In this document: positions 44,986-52,945 of the stretch, piece by piece
Numbering within the stretch: position 1 is the stretch's first letter
How the letters are laid out: each line of letters opens with the position of its first letter
Notes under the pieces: model-generated
Told to the model about the DNA's origin: nothing
What the model saw: the letters and a program-made list of their open reading frames with translations, nothing else
Database searches by the model: none
From: Pseudonocardia oroxyli
GTDB taxonomy: Bacteria > Actinomycetota > Actinomycetes > Mycobacteriales > Pseudonocardiaceae
DNA: 64,000 bases
NCBI RefSeq assembly: GCF_900102195.1
Contig: NZ_FNBE01000001.1
Span: 434,001 to 498,000, forward strand
Reading direction: 5' to 3'
Program-made: the position numbers and the translations under genes

Positions 44986-45027
44986 CGTGAGCGGCGATGG
45001 TCGCCAGAGCGACTATCGCCGCTCACG
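44986..45027. terminator. 42-bp palindrome, copy 2
   Basis: 19-bp arms with one mismatch (left CGTGAGCGGCGATGGTCGC), loop CAGA, extended by three further GC pairs outside (44983-45030). It lies between convergent scoB-like and MFS genes and covers the MFS stop codon (TAG, 45013-45015). Confidence 0.8.
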
Positions 45028-46356
45028 GGGGGTCGGCTCGGGCGCGGGCCGCCTCGCCAGGAGGACGGCGGGCACGAGGGCGACGGCGGCCAGACCCGCG
45101 AGGAGCCAGAACACCGCGGTGAAGGCGGCGGCGGGTCCCGCGGGCAACAGGGTCGCGAGCACCGTCGCCACGAGCGCGCCGCCGATCGCCCCTCCCACCC
45201 GTTGCAGGGCGTTGAGCTGCGTGGTGGCGTCCGGGAGGCTCTCGGGGCGCACCGCCGCGTACGCCGCGACGGTCGGGGGGATGGCGGCGAAGCCGATCGC
45301 CACGCCGCGCAGCACCAGCAGGACCTGCAGCAGCACGGGCCCCGGGGTCCACAGCGCGAACGGGATCGCGGTGAGCATCAGCCCCACGCAGCCTGCGACC
45401 GCGACCCGGCCGCCACCCATCCGGTCGGTGAGCCGCCCGGCCAGGGGTGTGGAGGCCGCCGTCGCGAGGCCGTAGGAGAGCAGGGACAGCCCGGTGCCGA
45501 CCGGGCCCGTGCCGCGCGCGAGCTGCAGGAGCAGCGGGAACACCAGCACCGTGCCGAAGAGCGAGGCGCCGGTCAGAGTGCTGCAGAGGGTCGCGAGGGC
45601 GTACCGGCGCTCGGCGAACAGCCGCAGGTCGGTGAGCGGAGACGGGCGGCGCCGGGTCCGGACCACGAACAGCACCAGCAGGACCGCGCCTGCCACCATC
45701 GGCAGCGGGGCGCGCACCGTCAGGCCGTAGACCAGCACGGACAGGCCGATCCCGGCGAGGAGGAGGCCCGGGACGTCGAGCGGGCCGGGGCGGGCGGGCG
45801 TGCCGCGCGGGAGCACGCGCAGGCCCGCCACCATCCCCACGACGCCCAGTGGCAGGTTGATCAGGAACAGCCACGGCCACGACGCGACCTCGAGCAGCAC
45901 ACCCCCGACGACCGGCCCCAGCGCGGGCCCGAGGCTGACCACCGCACCCAGCAGCGCCATCACCCGGCCCAGCCGCTCCGGCCCGACGGCCTGCCCCAGC
46001 AGCGCCTGCCCGCTCGGCACCAGGAACCCGGCCGCCACCCCCTGCAGCGCCCGCGCCGCGACCAGCAGCCCGAGGGTCGGCGCGGCCGCACACAGGACCG
46101 AGGCGAGCGTGAACCCGGCCAGCGCGACCAGCCACAGCCGCCCCGTCCCGACCCGTCTGCCCAGCCAGCCGCACGCGGGCAGGGCCACGGCGAGGGCCAG
46201 CAGGTAGGAGTGGGCGATCCACTGGGCCGCGGCGAGGTCCACACCCAGGTCGCGGGCCATCGTCTCCAGTCCGACGGCGACCACCGTCGCGTCGAGCATG
46301 GACAGCAGCGCGCCCAGCACCACGACCGCGGCGATCCGCCGCACCGCCGGGGTCAC
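45013..46356 (-). CDS. MFS drug-efflux transporter (DHA2-like)
   Basis: 447-residue transporter with about 14 hydrophobic segments. Motif C-type sequences GALLSMLDATVVAVGLETM at the N-terminus and LGPALGPVVGGVLLEVASWPWLFLINLPLG in helix 5 mark the EmrB/QacA group, and CGWLGRRVGTGRLW is motif A. It probably exports a hydrophobic toxic compound by proton antiport. GTG at 46356 overlaps the FMN reductase stop (GTGA). The pair is repressed, by inference, by the divergent TetR protein at 47002. Confidence 0.88.
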   Translation of the reverse strand: MTPAVRRIAAVVVLGALLSMLDATVVAVGLETMARDLGVDLAAAQWIAHSYLLALAVALPACGWLGRRVGTGRLWLVALAGFTLASVLCAAAPTLGLLVAARALQGVAAGFLVPSGQALLGQAVGPERLGRVMALLGAVVSLGPALGPVVGGVLLEVASWPWLFLINLPLGVVGMVAGLRVLPRGTPARPGPLDVPGLLLAGIGLSVLVYGLTVRAPLPMVAGAVLLVLFVVRTRRRPSPLTDLRLFAERRYALATLCSTLTGASLFGTVLVFPLLLQLARGTGPVGTGLSLLSYGLATAASTPLAGRLTDRMGGGRVAVAGCVGLMLTAIPFALWTPGPVLLQVLLVLRGVAIGFAAIPPTVAAYAAVRPESLPDATTQLNALQRVGGAIGGALVATVLATLLPAGPAAAFTAVFWLLAGLAAVALVPAVLLARRPAPEPTPRERR

Positions 46357-46937
46357 GTCGGCACCCGCAACCCGCGCAGCGCACCGGCCCACGCCACCAC
46401 CTCGTCGACCATCCGCCCGAGGGTCTCCTCCTGGTACGGCGCGGGATGCAGGGTCCCGACGTCCGTCGGTCCGGAGAGCGCGAAGTCCGTCATGAGGGTG
46501 AGGCACACCTGCGTCCGGACGTGCGCGATCTTCACCTCGGACAGCACCGGCCGCAGCGCCTCGATCCCCCGCACCCCGGCCTGCACCCCGTACCCGACCA
46601 GCCCGGCCGCCTTGTCGTTCCACTCGGCGAACAGGTAGTCGATCGCGTTCTTCAGCGCGGCGGGGAACGAGTGGTTGTACTCCGGGACCACGAAGACGAA
46701 CGCGTCGCACCGGTCGACGGCCGCGGCCCACGCCCGGGTGTGCGGGTTCGCGTACGCGCCGTGGATGGCCGGGTCGGGCTCGTCGAGCATCGGGAGGGCC
46801 CACTCCGCCAGGTCCAGCAGCTCCGGGACGAGCCCGCGCGACTCGATCCCCCGTCGCACCCAGTCCGCCACCACGCCGCCCCGACGGTTCGGGCGCGTGC
46901 TCCCGACGACGATCCCGATCCGGATCTCACTGCTCAT
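46353..46937 (-). CDS. NADPH-dependent FMN reductase
   Basis: 194-residue flavodoxin-like reductase. The FMN phosphate loop is IGIVVGSTRPNRRGGVVADWV, and VFVVPEYNHSFPAALKNAIDYL is the diagnostic second motif of the YLR011w/ChrR-type azo- and quinone reductases. It can reduce quinones, azo compounds or chromate. The ATG at 46937 is leaderless, with TACTTT 7 nt upstream and TTGTCA at -35. It leads a two-gene operon with the MFS exporter, which suggests detoxification of a redox-active compound. Confidence 0.9.
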   Translation of the reverse strand: MSSEIRIGIVVGSTRPNRRGGVVADWVRRGIESRGLVPELLDLAEWALPMLDEPDPAIHGAYANPHTRAWAAAVDRCDAFVFVVPEYNHSFPAALKNAIDYLFAEWNDKAAGLVGYGVQAGVRGIEALRPVLSEVKIAHVRTQVCLTLMTDFALSGPTDVGTLHPAPYQEETLGRMVDEVVAWAGALRGLRVPT

Positions 46938-46944
46938 GACAGGT

Positions 46945-46973
46945 AAAGTACAACGTGCATTGTAAGGTGACAA
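46945..46973 (-). promoter_or_regulatory. promoter of the FMN reductase/MFS operon
   Basis: TTGTCA (-35, 46968-46973) and TACTTT (-10, 46945-46950) with a 17-nt spacer. The spacer is filled by one TetR-type palindrome, and the -35 overlaps a second. Confidence 0.7.
46949..46964. promoter_or_regulatory. TetR-type operator 1
   Basis: TACAACGTGCATTGTA: arms TACAA and TTGTA with an imperfect centre, between the -10 and -35 of the reductase promoter. Confidence 0.6.
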
Positions 46974-46983
46974 CGGTCGTTGT
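46970..46983. promoter_or_regulatory. TetR-type operator 2
   Basis: ACAACGGTCGTTGT, a perfect 6-bp inverted repeat around GT. It overlaps the -35 of the leftward promoter and the spacer of a rightward TTGTAA (46960) - 17 nt - TACCTG (46983) promoter for the tetR gene. Confidence 0.65.
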
Positions 46984-47001
46984 ACCTGGAAGGATCCACG
47001 C

Positions 47002-47619
47002 GTGCCCAGGCTCCCCGACAAGCGGCGCGCGATCCTGCGCGGTGCGTTGACCGTGTTCGCCCGCGAGGGCTACACCCGCGCGAGCATCGACCAGATCGCG
47101 CGCGAGGCCGGGGTGTCCACGCGGACGATCTACAACCACGTGGCCGACAAGGCCGCGCTGTTCGGCGCCGTGATCGACGAGAGCGCGACCCGGGTCGCCG
47201 AGAGCCAGATCGAGGCCATGGAGAAGCACCTGGGCGGGGAGGTCACGGACCTGCGGGAGGCACTCGTCGGGTTCGCGCAGGAGCACGCCGTGCCGGGTGA
47301 CCGCGAGCACTTCGCGCTGGTCCGGCAGATCGCCGCCGAGGTGGGGCACATCCCCGCCGAGGCCGTGGAGTCCTGGCAGGACACCGGTCCCCGGCGGGTG
47401 CAGCAGGCCTTGGAGGCCCACCTCGCCCGGTTCATGGCCGAGGGCAGGCTGCGCGCGGCGAACCCGTCCCGGGCCGCCCGGCACCTCGTCCTGCTCTCGG
47501 CGGGCGAGGTGACCAGCCGCTCCTTCCACGGCGCGATCCCGCTCCCGGCCGCGGAGGTCGAACAGATCGCCCGGGACGGCGTGGACGTGTTCCTGCGCGC
47601 CTACGCCCCGCCCCACTGA
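47002..47619 (+). CDS. TetR-family repressor
   Basis: 205-residue regulator. The N-terminal HTH (about 5-55) reads RAILRGALTVFAREGYTRASIDQIAREAGVSTRTIYNHVADKAALF; the ligand-binding C-terminal part contains LREALVGFAQEHAVPGDREHF. GTG at 47002 with GGAAGGA about 8 nt upstream. It diverges from the FMN reductase/MFS operon over 64 bp containing two operator palindromes, so it is the likely repressor of that operon and of itself. The inducer is presumably the exported compound. Confidence 0.9.
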   Translation: MPRLPDKRRAILRGALTVFAREGYTRASIDQIAREAGVSTRTIYNHVADKAALFGAVIDESATRVAESQIEAMEKHLGGEVTDLREALVGFAQEHAVPGDREHFALVRQIAAEVGHIPAEAVESWQDTGPRRVQQALEAHLARFMAEGRLRAANPSRAARHLVLLSAGEVTSRSFHGAIPLPAAEVEQIARDGVDVFLRAYAPPH

Positions 47620-47620
47620 C

Positions 47621-47673
47621 CCGGCGACCAGCGCGTTCGCGCACGAGGTCTGAACGAACGCGCCGGTCGCCGG
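47621..47673. terminator. bidirectional hairpin
   Basis: 19-bp arms with one mismatch (left CCGGCGACCAGCGCGTTCG) around a 15-nt loop. It starts 2 bp after the tetR stop and ends directly before the convergent hydrolase stop at 47674. Confidence 0.75.
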
Positions 47674-48915
47674 TCAGGGCGGCGGGGACAGGGGGTGGCG
47701 CTTCTCGAGCCAGGTCGCGATCTCGGCGGCGGCCAGCTCGTTGCCGGTGGGCTCGCCCGGGGCGAGGGCGGCGCCGAAGTGCAGGCCGCGGACCTTCGCC
47801 GTGGTCAGGTCGCCGCCGGGGATCGGCGCCGTGCCGAGCGCGGCGATCATGCGGGCCGAGTCCGCGGGGAAGGCGGCCTGGTCCCCGGTGAGCTCCAGGA
47901 ACAGCGTCGGGACCGTGACGCTCGGGGCGCACCGCACGAAGTCCGCGTTGCTCGACAGGCCGGACCAGGTGGAGAGCCAGGCCTCCGGGGTGGCGAGCCT
48001 GCCGAAGCCGACCTGGCCGTAGTCGATCAGGTCCGGGCGCGTGCCGAACAGCGAGCCGTACGGCCGCTCGCTCGGGTCCAGCGAGAGGTCGACGTTCCGC
48101 GGGTCGGCGTCCGTGCGGAACACCGTCATGATCGTGGGGGCGAGGGCGCGGCGCCGGTCCACGGCGGCGCCGGTGACCTTGTGCGCCTTCCGCGCCGCCG
48201 CGGTCGCGGCGAGGGACTCGCGCGCGAACGCGTCGAGCCGCTCGACCCGGGCGCGTTGCGCCGCGCGGTACTCGGCCAGGAAGTCCGCGCTGTACGAGGA
48301 GCTCGCGGGCGGCTCCGCGAACCCGTTGGCGGGGTTCCACGGGTCCAGTCCCGGGATCACCGACATCGGGTCCGCCTCGTCCGCGACCGAGGGGTCGATG
48401 CAGGCCAGCAGCAGCATGCCCTGGCCGGGGTGCGGGGCGAGGAAGATCGCGCCGTCCGCGACGGGCAGCTCGGCGCCCGCGAGGTCGACGGGCCGTCCGC
48501 CGGGGGTCGTGCCGATCCGGTCGGTCGACGCGGCCTGTTCCAGGTAGTAGGCGAACAGGGTGCCACCGCCGGAGTGCCCGAGCACCACGATGTCCTCGAA
48601 CCGCTCGCGCAGGAACACCTGCCCTGCCCCGACGTCGAGCAGGGCCTGTTCGTGCACCAGGTTCAGGTCGTTGTTCGGCGAGCGCGAGCCCTGGGTCCAC
48701 ACCGCCACCCCGGCCTGCAGCAACAGCGGCACGAGCGCGTGGTGCGTGACGTCCTGGCGCGGGTGCATCAGGCAGACCACGGTCCGGGCGCCGGGCACGG
48801 TGGCCAGCACGCCGCGGACCGTCGCGCCGTCCGCCGTGGTCAGCTCGTGGACGCTGGTGACGGTCGCGCCGGGTCGCTCGCCCGCCGCCAGGTAGCGCCC
48901 CTCCCCCAGCCTCAC
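47674..48915 (-). CDS. alpha/beta-hydrolase of catabolic cluster
   Basis: 413-residue hydrolase. The nucleophile elbow is VVLGHSGGGTLFAYYLEQA (Ser in GHSGG), preceded by VVCLMHPRQDVTHHALVPLLLQAGVAVWTQ. The probable acid and His are in LFLELTGDQAAFPAD and KVRGLHFGAALAPGEPTGNEL. An extended cap (about 180-310) binds the substrate. GTG at 48915 overlaps the stop of the 82-residue gene (GTGA). As last gene of the operon it may hydrolyse the ring-opened product, an amide or a thioester. Family substrate unknown. Confidence 0.8.
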   Translation of the reverse strand: MRLGEGRYLAAGERPGATVTSVHELTTADGATVRGVLATVPGARTVVCLMHPRQDVTHHALVPLLLQAGVAVWTQGSRSPNNDLNLVHEQALLDVGAGQVFLRERFEDIVVLGHSGGGTLFAYYLEQAASTDRIGTTPGGRPVDLAGAELPVADGAIFLAPHPGQGMLLLACIDPSVADEADPMSVIPGLDPWNPANGFAEPPASSSYSADFLAEYRAAQRARVERLDAFARESLAATAAARKAHKVTGAAVDRRRALAPTIMTVFRTDADPRNVDLSLDPSERPYGSLFGTRPDLIDYGQVGFGRLATPEAWLSTWSGLSSNADFVRCAPSVTVPTLFLELTGDQAAFPADSARMIAALGTAPIPGGDLTTAKVRGLHFGAALAPGEPTGNELAAAEIATWLEKRHPLSPPP

Positions 48916-49160
48916 GCGGACTCCACGCGCAGCGCGTCCTTGTCGTGCTGGGTGATCACGTCTCCCGGCGCGACGCCCGCGACGCAGGAGTACCAGACCG
49001 CGTGCCGGCACCCGGTCGCCCGCCGGTCGACGACGAGGGGCCCGTCCGCCCGGATCTCGAAGTACGGACCGATCTTGTCCACGACCACGGTGGGATCCTC
49101 GGCGGCGATCGTCGCGACGGCGGTGTTCTCCGGGATGTCGAGCACGTAGAGCGTGCTCAT
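48912..49160 (-). CDS. 82-residue protein of unknown function
   Basis: Starts MSTLYVLDIPENTAVATIAA and contains KIGPYFEIRADGPLVVDRRATGCRHAVWYSCVAGV with two Cys, then a C-terminal DVITQHDKDALRVESA. The ATG at 49160 has GGGGGAGAG just upstream; the frame is open further upstream without a better start. Its stop overlaps the hydrolase start, so it is translated with the catabolic genes. It may be a small subunit or accessory of the dioxygenase or hydrolase. I do not recognise the family. Confidence 0.65.
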   Translation of the reverse strand: MSTLYVLDIPENTAVATIAAEDPTVVVDKIGPYFEIRADGPLVVDRRATGCRHAVWYSCVAGVAPGDVITQHDKDALRVESA

Positions 49161-49230
49161 CGCTCTCCCCCGCTGCGCGGGCTCGGCGCTTCGCGCAGGC
49201 GCTGAGTCCATGATTCGCTCGCACGCTCGC

Positions 49231-49899
49231 TCATCGAACCACCGTCTCCCAGCCCGCCGTGCCTGCCGGCTCCGCCGGCTGCCATCCCGCGGCCCGGTCG
49301 ACGATCAGCTCGGCCTTGCGGGCCAACAGCTTGCCGAAGGTCGGCTCCGGCCGGTCCAGCACGTCGAGCAGGGCGTCGATGGTGAGGGTCGCGTCCAGGT
49401 CCTCCTGCGGCGTGACCGGCCGCATGGCCCGGGTGATCTCGAAGAAGTAGCCGTTCGGGTCGTGGGTGTAGATCGACTCGATCGTCTCGTGCTGGATCTG
49501 CATCTCGACGGGCCAGTCGCTCGCGTCCAGCCGGCGGCGGTACTCCAGCAGGTCCTCCTCGTTCTCCACGTGGATCGCGAGGTGCCGGGAGCGGACGAAG
49601 TACTCGGGGACGTCCGCGGCGAACTTCGCGTACGCGTCCCCCTTGTCCCCGCGGGTCGGGTTCTCCGTGCCGAAGTAGTAGAAGAACGCGATCCGGTCGT
49701 CGTTGCCGATGTCGAAGAAGAAGTGGATGAAGTCCGGGTGGTGCTCGGGACCCCAGCCCGCCGCGCAGATCGAGTGCACCACCGGGAAGCCGAGGACGTC
49801 CCGGTAGAAGCGCACCGTGGCCGCGGGGTCGAAGGTCGGGAAGGCGACGTGGTCCACGCCCCTCACCCGGTGCTCCAGCCCGCCTGTCGACTCTGTCAT
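49231..49899 (-). CDS. VOC-family (type I extradiol-like) dioxygenase
   Basis: 222-residue vicinal-oxygen-chelate protein with two beta-alpha-beta-beta-beta modules. Metal ligands can be assigned as His17 (GVDHVAFPT), a His in SRHLAIHVENEEDL and Glu in GYFFEITRAM, the 2-His-1-carboxylate set. HFFFDIGNDDRIAFFYYFG is the first module's end. It probably cleaves or oxygenates a ring intermediate. A C-terminal helical extension (about 170-222) is unusual. ATG at 49899 is leaderless with its own promoter between it and the upstream tetR. Confidence 0.8.
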   Translation of the reverse strand: MTESTGGLEHRVRGVDHVAFPTFDPAATVRFYRDVLGFPVVHSICAAGWGPEHHPDFIHFFFDIGNDDRIAFFYYFGTENPTRGDKGDAYAKFAADVPEYFVRSRHLAIHVENEEDLLEYRRRLDASDWPVEMQIQHETIESIYTHDPNGYFFEITRAMRPVTPQEDLDATLTIDALLDVLDRPEPTFGKLLARKAELIVDRAAGWQPAEPAGTAGWETVVR

Positions 49900-49906
49900 G
49901 ACACCG

Positions 49907-49936
49907 ACGTTACGCCGGTGTCGACGAATGAGTCAA
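49907..49936 (-). promoter_or_regulatory. promoter of the VOC-led genes
   Basis: TTGACT (-35, 49931-49936) and TAACGT (-10, 49907-49912) with an 18-nt spacer; the -10 is 7 nt before the ATG at 49899. The -35 overlaps the inverted repeat GTCAA-CAGT-TTGAC at 49932-49945. A 20-bp imperfect direct repeat (49921, 49941) spans it, suggesting regulator binding. Confidence 0.65.
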
Positions 49937-49953
49937 CAGTTTGACGAGTGAGT

Positions 49954-50646
49954 TCACAGATCGAGGATGCGCTCGAGATGGTCCAGGTCCTGGCGCAGCA
50001 GCTTCAACGCCGCGGCGGGCCCCTCGGCCTCCGGTGCCTGGTGGTCGGGGCGGACCAGCGCGGCGACGGCCATGTCCGCCAGCTGCGCCGTGACCCCCTC
50101 GGCCGTGTCGCGGCCGCCGGGGTGGAACCACCAGGCGACCCAGTTGCACATGCCGAGCACGCCGAGGGCGGCGACCCGCGCGTCGACGGGCCGGAACCGC
50201 CCGGCCCGGACGCCCTGCTCGATCACGCCGGCGATCGCCTTCAGCACGGCGCGCCTGCTGTCGTCGTACGCCGCGGTCAGCTCCTCGGGGAGCTCGGCCT
50301 CGGAGCGGATCAGCAGCCGGAACCGCTCGGGCTGGGTCACCCGCCGCCCGACGATCACCTCGACGATCCCGCGCAGCCGCCGGACGGGGTCCTCGTCCAC
50401 CTCGAACAGCGCGACGATCTCGTCCAGCGGGCCGTTCGTGACCTCGGTGACCAGCTTGGCGAGCAGCTCGTCCTTGCTCTTGACGTAGTAGTAGAGCGCG
50501 GGCCGGGTGATGCCCAGCGCGTCCGCGATGTCCTGCAGGCTGGTGCCCGCGAACCCGCGCTCCGCGAACAGCCGGGTGGCGTGCTCGTACAGCTCGTTCT
50601 CGACGAGCTCGCGCCGAGCGGTCCCCCTGCGTCCCGGTTCGCTCAT
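49954..50646 (-). CDS. TetR-family regulator of the catabolic cluster
   Basis: 230-residue regulator. The HTH (about 12-60) reads LYEHATRLFAERGFAGTSLQDIADALGITRPALYYYVKSKDELLAKLV. The C-terminal domain has the TetR_C pattern with VLGMCNWVAWWFHPGGRDTAEGV, as in KstR2/aromatic-degradation repressors. ATG overlaps the maleate isomerase stop by 4 bp, so it is co-expressed with the enzymes. Likely targets are the repeats at 49921-49960 and the twin 14-bp operators at 54462-54532. The inducer may be a CoA thioester. Confidence 0.9.
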   Translation of the reverse strand: MSEPGRRGTARRELVENELYEHATRLFAERGFAGTSLQDIADALGITRPALYYYVKSKDELLAKLVTEVTNGPLDEIVALFEVDEDPVRRLRGIVEVIVGRRVTQPERFRLLIRSEAELPEELTAAYDDSRRAVLKAIAGVIEQGVRAGRFRPVDARVAALGVLGMCNWVAWWFHPGGRDTAEGVTAQLADMAVAALVRPDHQAPEAEGPAAALKLLRQDLDHLERILDL

Positions 50647-51401
50647 GCGGGGATCGTAGGAGGTGGAGCCTGCGGAACCGACCCGCGGGCGCCGGTTCCG
50701 GACAGGAGCCGTCCCGCGCCGGGAAGCACCGGGTCCAGGCCGAGCCCGCGCAGCAGCGAGTAGGCACCGGCCGTGGCCGCGGAGAGTACGGGCAGCCCGA
50801 ACTCCTCCTCCGCGGGCGCGACCAGGTCCAGCGAGGGCATCTGGACGCAGGCGGAGATGACCAGCGCGTCGACCGCCAGGTCGAGGCCGCGGGCGGCCTC
50901 CAGCACGCGCGTGCCGGGGATGCAGCCGACCTCGGCGTTGTCCCCCACCTCCAGCGCGGCCCAGTCGACGACGTCGAACCCCTCCGCCCCGAGGTAGGCC
51001 ACCACCTGCTCGGCGAGCGGCCGCAGGTACGGGGTGACGAGCGCGATCCGCCGCGCGCCCAGCGCACGCAGCCCCTCCACGAGGGCCCCGGCGCTCGACC
51101 GGACCACCCCGGGGTACTGCTCCGCCACCGCCTTCTCGACCCGCTGGTGCTCCCCCGGGCCCTGCGCCATCAGGGCCACGAGGCAGGCGTAGAGCAGGGC
51201 GTCCACGCCGGCGTCCGCCAGCTCGTCGACGCAGCGCTCGCGCTGGCCGTTCATCGCCGCCAGCTCCTCCGGTGTCACGGAGTGCATCCGCATCCGGCTG
51301 GAGTGGAAGGAGAACGCCTCGGGGTGCCGAGCGAGCAGCGCCGGGATCTCCGTCTCGACGGTCACGTTCGAGCTGGGGACGACGAGTCCGATCCGCTTCA
51401 C
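50643..51401 (-). CDS. maleate cis-trans isomerase
   Basis: 252-residue Asp/Glu racemase-fold enzyme. The N-terminus RIGLVVPSSNVTVETEIPALL and SFHSSRMRMHSVTPEEL closely match bacterial maleate isomerases (NicE-like). The two catalytic Cys are Cys73 (LLYACLVALM) and Cys185 (VISACVQMPSLD). It converts maleate to fumarate for the TCA cycle. Its presence implies the pathway ends in maleate, as in nicotinate/2,5-dihydroxypyridine or some gentisate routes. GTG overlaps the AMP-ligase stop. Confidence 0.88.
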   Translation of the reverse strand: MKRIGLVVPSSNVTVETEIPALLARHPEAFSFHSSRMRMHSVTPEELAAMNGQRERCVDELADAGVDALLYACLVALMAQGPGEHQRVEKAVAEQYPGVVRSSAGALVEGLRALGARRIALVTPYLRPLAEQVVAYLGAEGFDVVDWAALEVGDNAEVGCIPGTRVLEAARGLDLAVDALVISACVQMPSLDLVAPAEEEFGLPVLSAATAGAYSLLRGLGLDPVLPGAGRLLSGTGARGSVPQAPPPTIPA

Positions 51402-52945
51402 GTCGCTACCTTCCGTGCGATGTCGGCCGCCAGGGCCTTCTTGTCGGTCTTGCCCACGAGCGTCCGCGGGATCTCGGGCAGGTGCTCGATCCGCTCGGGC
51501 CACTTGAACTTCGCGACGTCGAGCGCGGCGAAGTGCCGCTGCACCTCGTCCAGGGTCAGCTCGGCGCCGTCGACCACCACGTAGGCGCAGGTCCGCTCGC
51601 CCAGCCGCGGGTCCGGCATCGCGACGACGGCCACGGCGGTCACGCGCGGGTGGCGCAGCAGGAGCAGCTCCACCTCCTCGGCGTTGATCTTCTCGCCGCC
51701 GCGGTTGATGAGGTCCTTGATGCGGCCCTCGATGGAGACGAACCGCTCGCCGTCGATCTCGCGCCACGCGGCCAGGTCGCCGGTGCGGTAGAAGCCGTCG
51801 CCGGTGAAGGCGCGGGCGTTGTGCTCCGGGGCGTCGTAGTAGCCGGGCAGCGTGTACGGACCGCGACAGCACAGCTCGCCGACGCCGTCGGCGGGCTCCT
51901 CCGAGCCGGGTTCGAGGATCCGCACCTCGTCCCACCGGGACAACGGGGTCCCCACGGTCTCCAGCCGCGCCGCGCGCGGGGCGCCGGGGCGGGTCGTGAG
52001 GAACAGTCCCTCCCCCATCCCGAACAGCTGTCCGGACCAGATCCCGCGGGACTCGAGGGCGTCGAAGAGCCGGGGCGGGACCTTGGCGCCGGAGAGGATC
52101 ACCTGGGTCAGCGTCTTCGCGGCGGCGTCGAACTCCGGGTGGTCCAGGGCCCGGTAGTGCCCGTGCCCGAGCAGGACGTGGGTGGCGGCCTCGCGCGCCA
52201 GCAGCGGCAGCGACTCGTCGAGGTCGGGGGTGCCCAGGACCAGGCACGCGCCGACGCTGTGCGGCGCGTGCACGGCGCACACGACCCCGGCGTTGTGGAT
52301 GATCGGGATCAGGTGCGCCACCCGGGTGTCGGCGGTCCAGCCCCAGGACCGCGCGTACTCGGCGGCGTTGTACCAGTACTCGGCGTGCCGCCGCGGGATC
52401 ACCTTCGGGACGCCCGTGGTGCCGCCGGAGAGCTGGTAGACCCCGACGGCCCCCGGGTCGGCCTCGGGCAACGGCCCGGGGTCCGCCTCGGGCAGCTCGC
52501 CGAGGACCAGCAGCCTGCCGACCGCCTGCTCGCGGGCGAACGCGACGAGGTCGAACGTCAGCCCGGGCTCCACGAGGTGCGCCACCGCCCCGACCCGACG
52601 GCTGATCTCGCCGATCTCGTGCCCGCGGTGCGCGGCGAGCGTCGCGACGGGGACCAGCCCCGCCTTGAGCACCGCGTACCAGGCGACCACCGCCTCCAGC
52701 CGGTTCGTGACCTGGAACAACACCGGCCCGCCCGGCTCCAGCCCCAGCGCGAGCAGCCCGGCCGCGACCCGGTCGGAGCGCGCGTCGAGCTCGGCGTAGG
52801 TCAGCCGCCCGTCGAGGGCGACGACGGCGTCCCGGTCCGGGTGGCGCGCCGCGACCGCGCGGAACTCGGCCGGGATGGACCGGCTGCCCCACACCGCGCG
52901 GTAGCGCGCGACGGCGTCCGCGGGGTACTCGACGAGCGGGTTCAC
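51398..52945 (-). CDS. aryl acyl-AMP/CoA ligase (EntE/salicylyl-AMP ligase-like)
   Basis: 515-residue adenylate-forming ligase. Core motifs are VYQLSGGTTGVPKVIPRRH (A3), a LFGMGEGLF motif in place of the usual Y-G-x-x-E, GELCCRGPYTLPGYY, GFYRTGDLAAW (A7), GRIKDLINRGGEKINAEEVE (A8) and PRTLVGKTDKKAL with the terminal catalytic Lys. The closest type from memory is 2,3-dihydroxybenzoate- or salicylate-AMP ligase, so the substrate is likely an aromatic or heteroaromatic carboxylic acid. GTG overlaps the monooxygenase stop. It probably acts first, making the thioester hydroxylated by the FAD enzyme. Confidence 0.88.
   Translation of the reverse strand: MNPLVEYPADAVARYRAVWGSRSIPAEFRAVAARHPDRDAVVALDGRLTYAELDARSDRVAAGLLALGLEPGGPVLFQVTNRLEAVVAWYAVLKAGLVPVATLAAHRGHEIGEISRRVGAVAHLVEPGLTFDLVAFAREQAVGRLLVLGELPEADPGPLPEADPGAVGVYQLSGGTTGVPKVIPRRHAEYWYNAAEYARSWGWTADTRVAHLIPIIHNAGVVCAVHAPHSVGACLVLGTPDLDESLPLLAREAATHVLLGHGHYRALDHPEFDAAAKTLTQVILSGAKVPPRLFDALESRGIWSGQLFGMGEGLFLTTRPGAPRAARLETVGTPLSRWDEVRILEPGSEEPADGVGELCCRGPYTLPGYYDAPEHNARAFTGDGFYRTGDLAAWREIDGERFVSIEGRIKDLINRGGEKINAEEVELLLLRHPRVTAVAVVAMPDPRLGERTCAYVVVDGAELTLDEVQRHFAALDVAKFKWPERIEHLPEIPRTLVGKTDKKALAADIARKVAT

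Noticed and set aside
46353-46356. Possible frameshift between the FMN reductase and MFS genes
   Set aside because: The GTGA overlap is a normal translational coupling junction and both proteins are complete.
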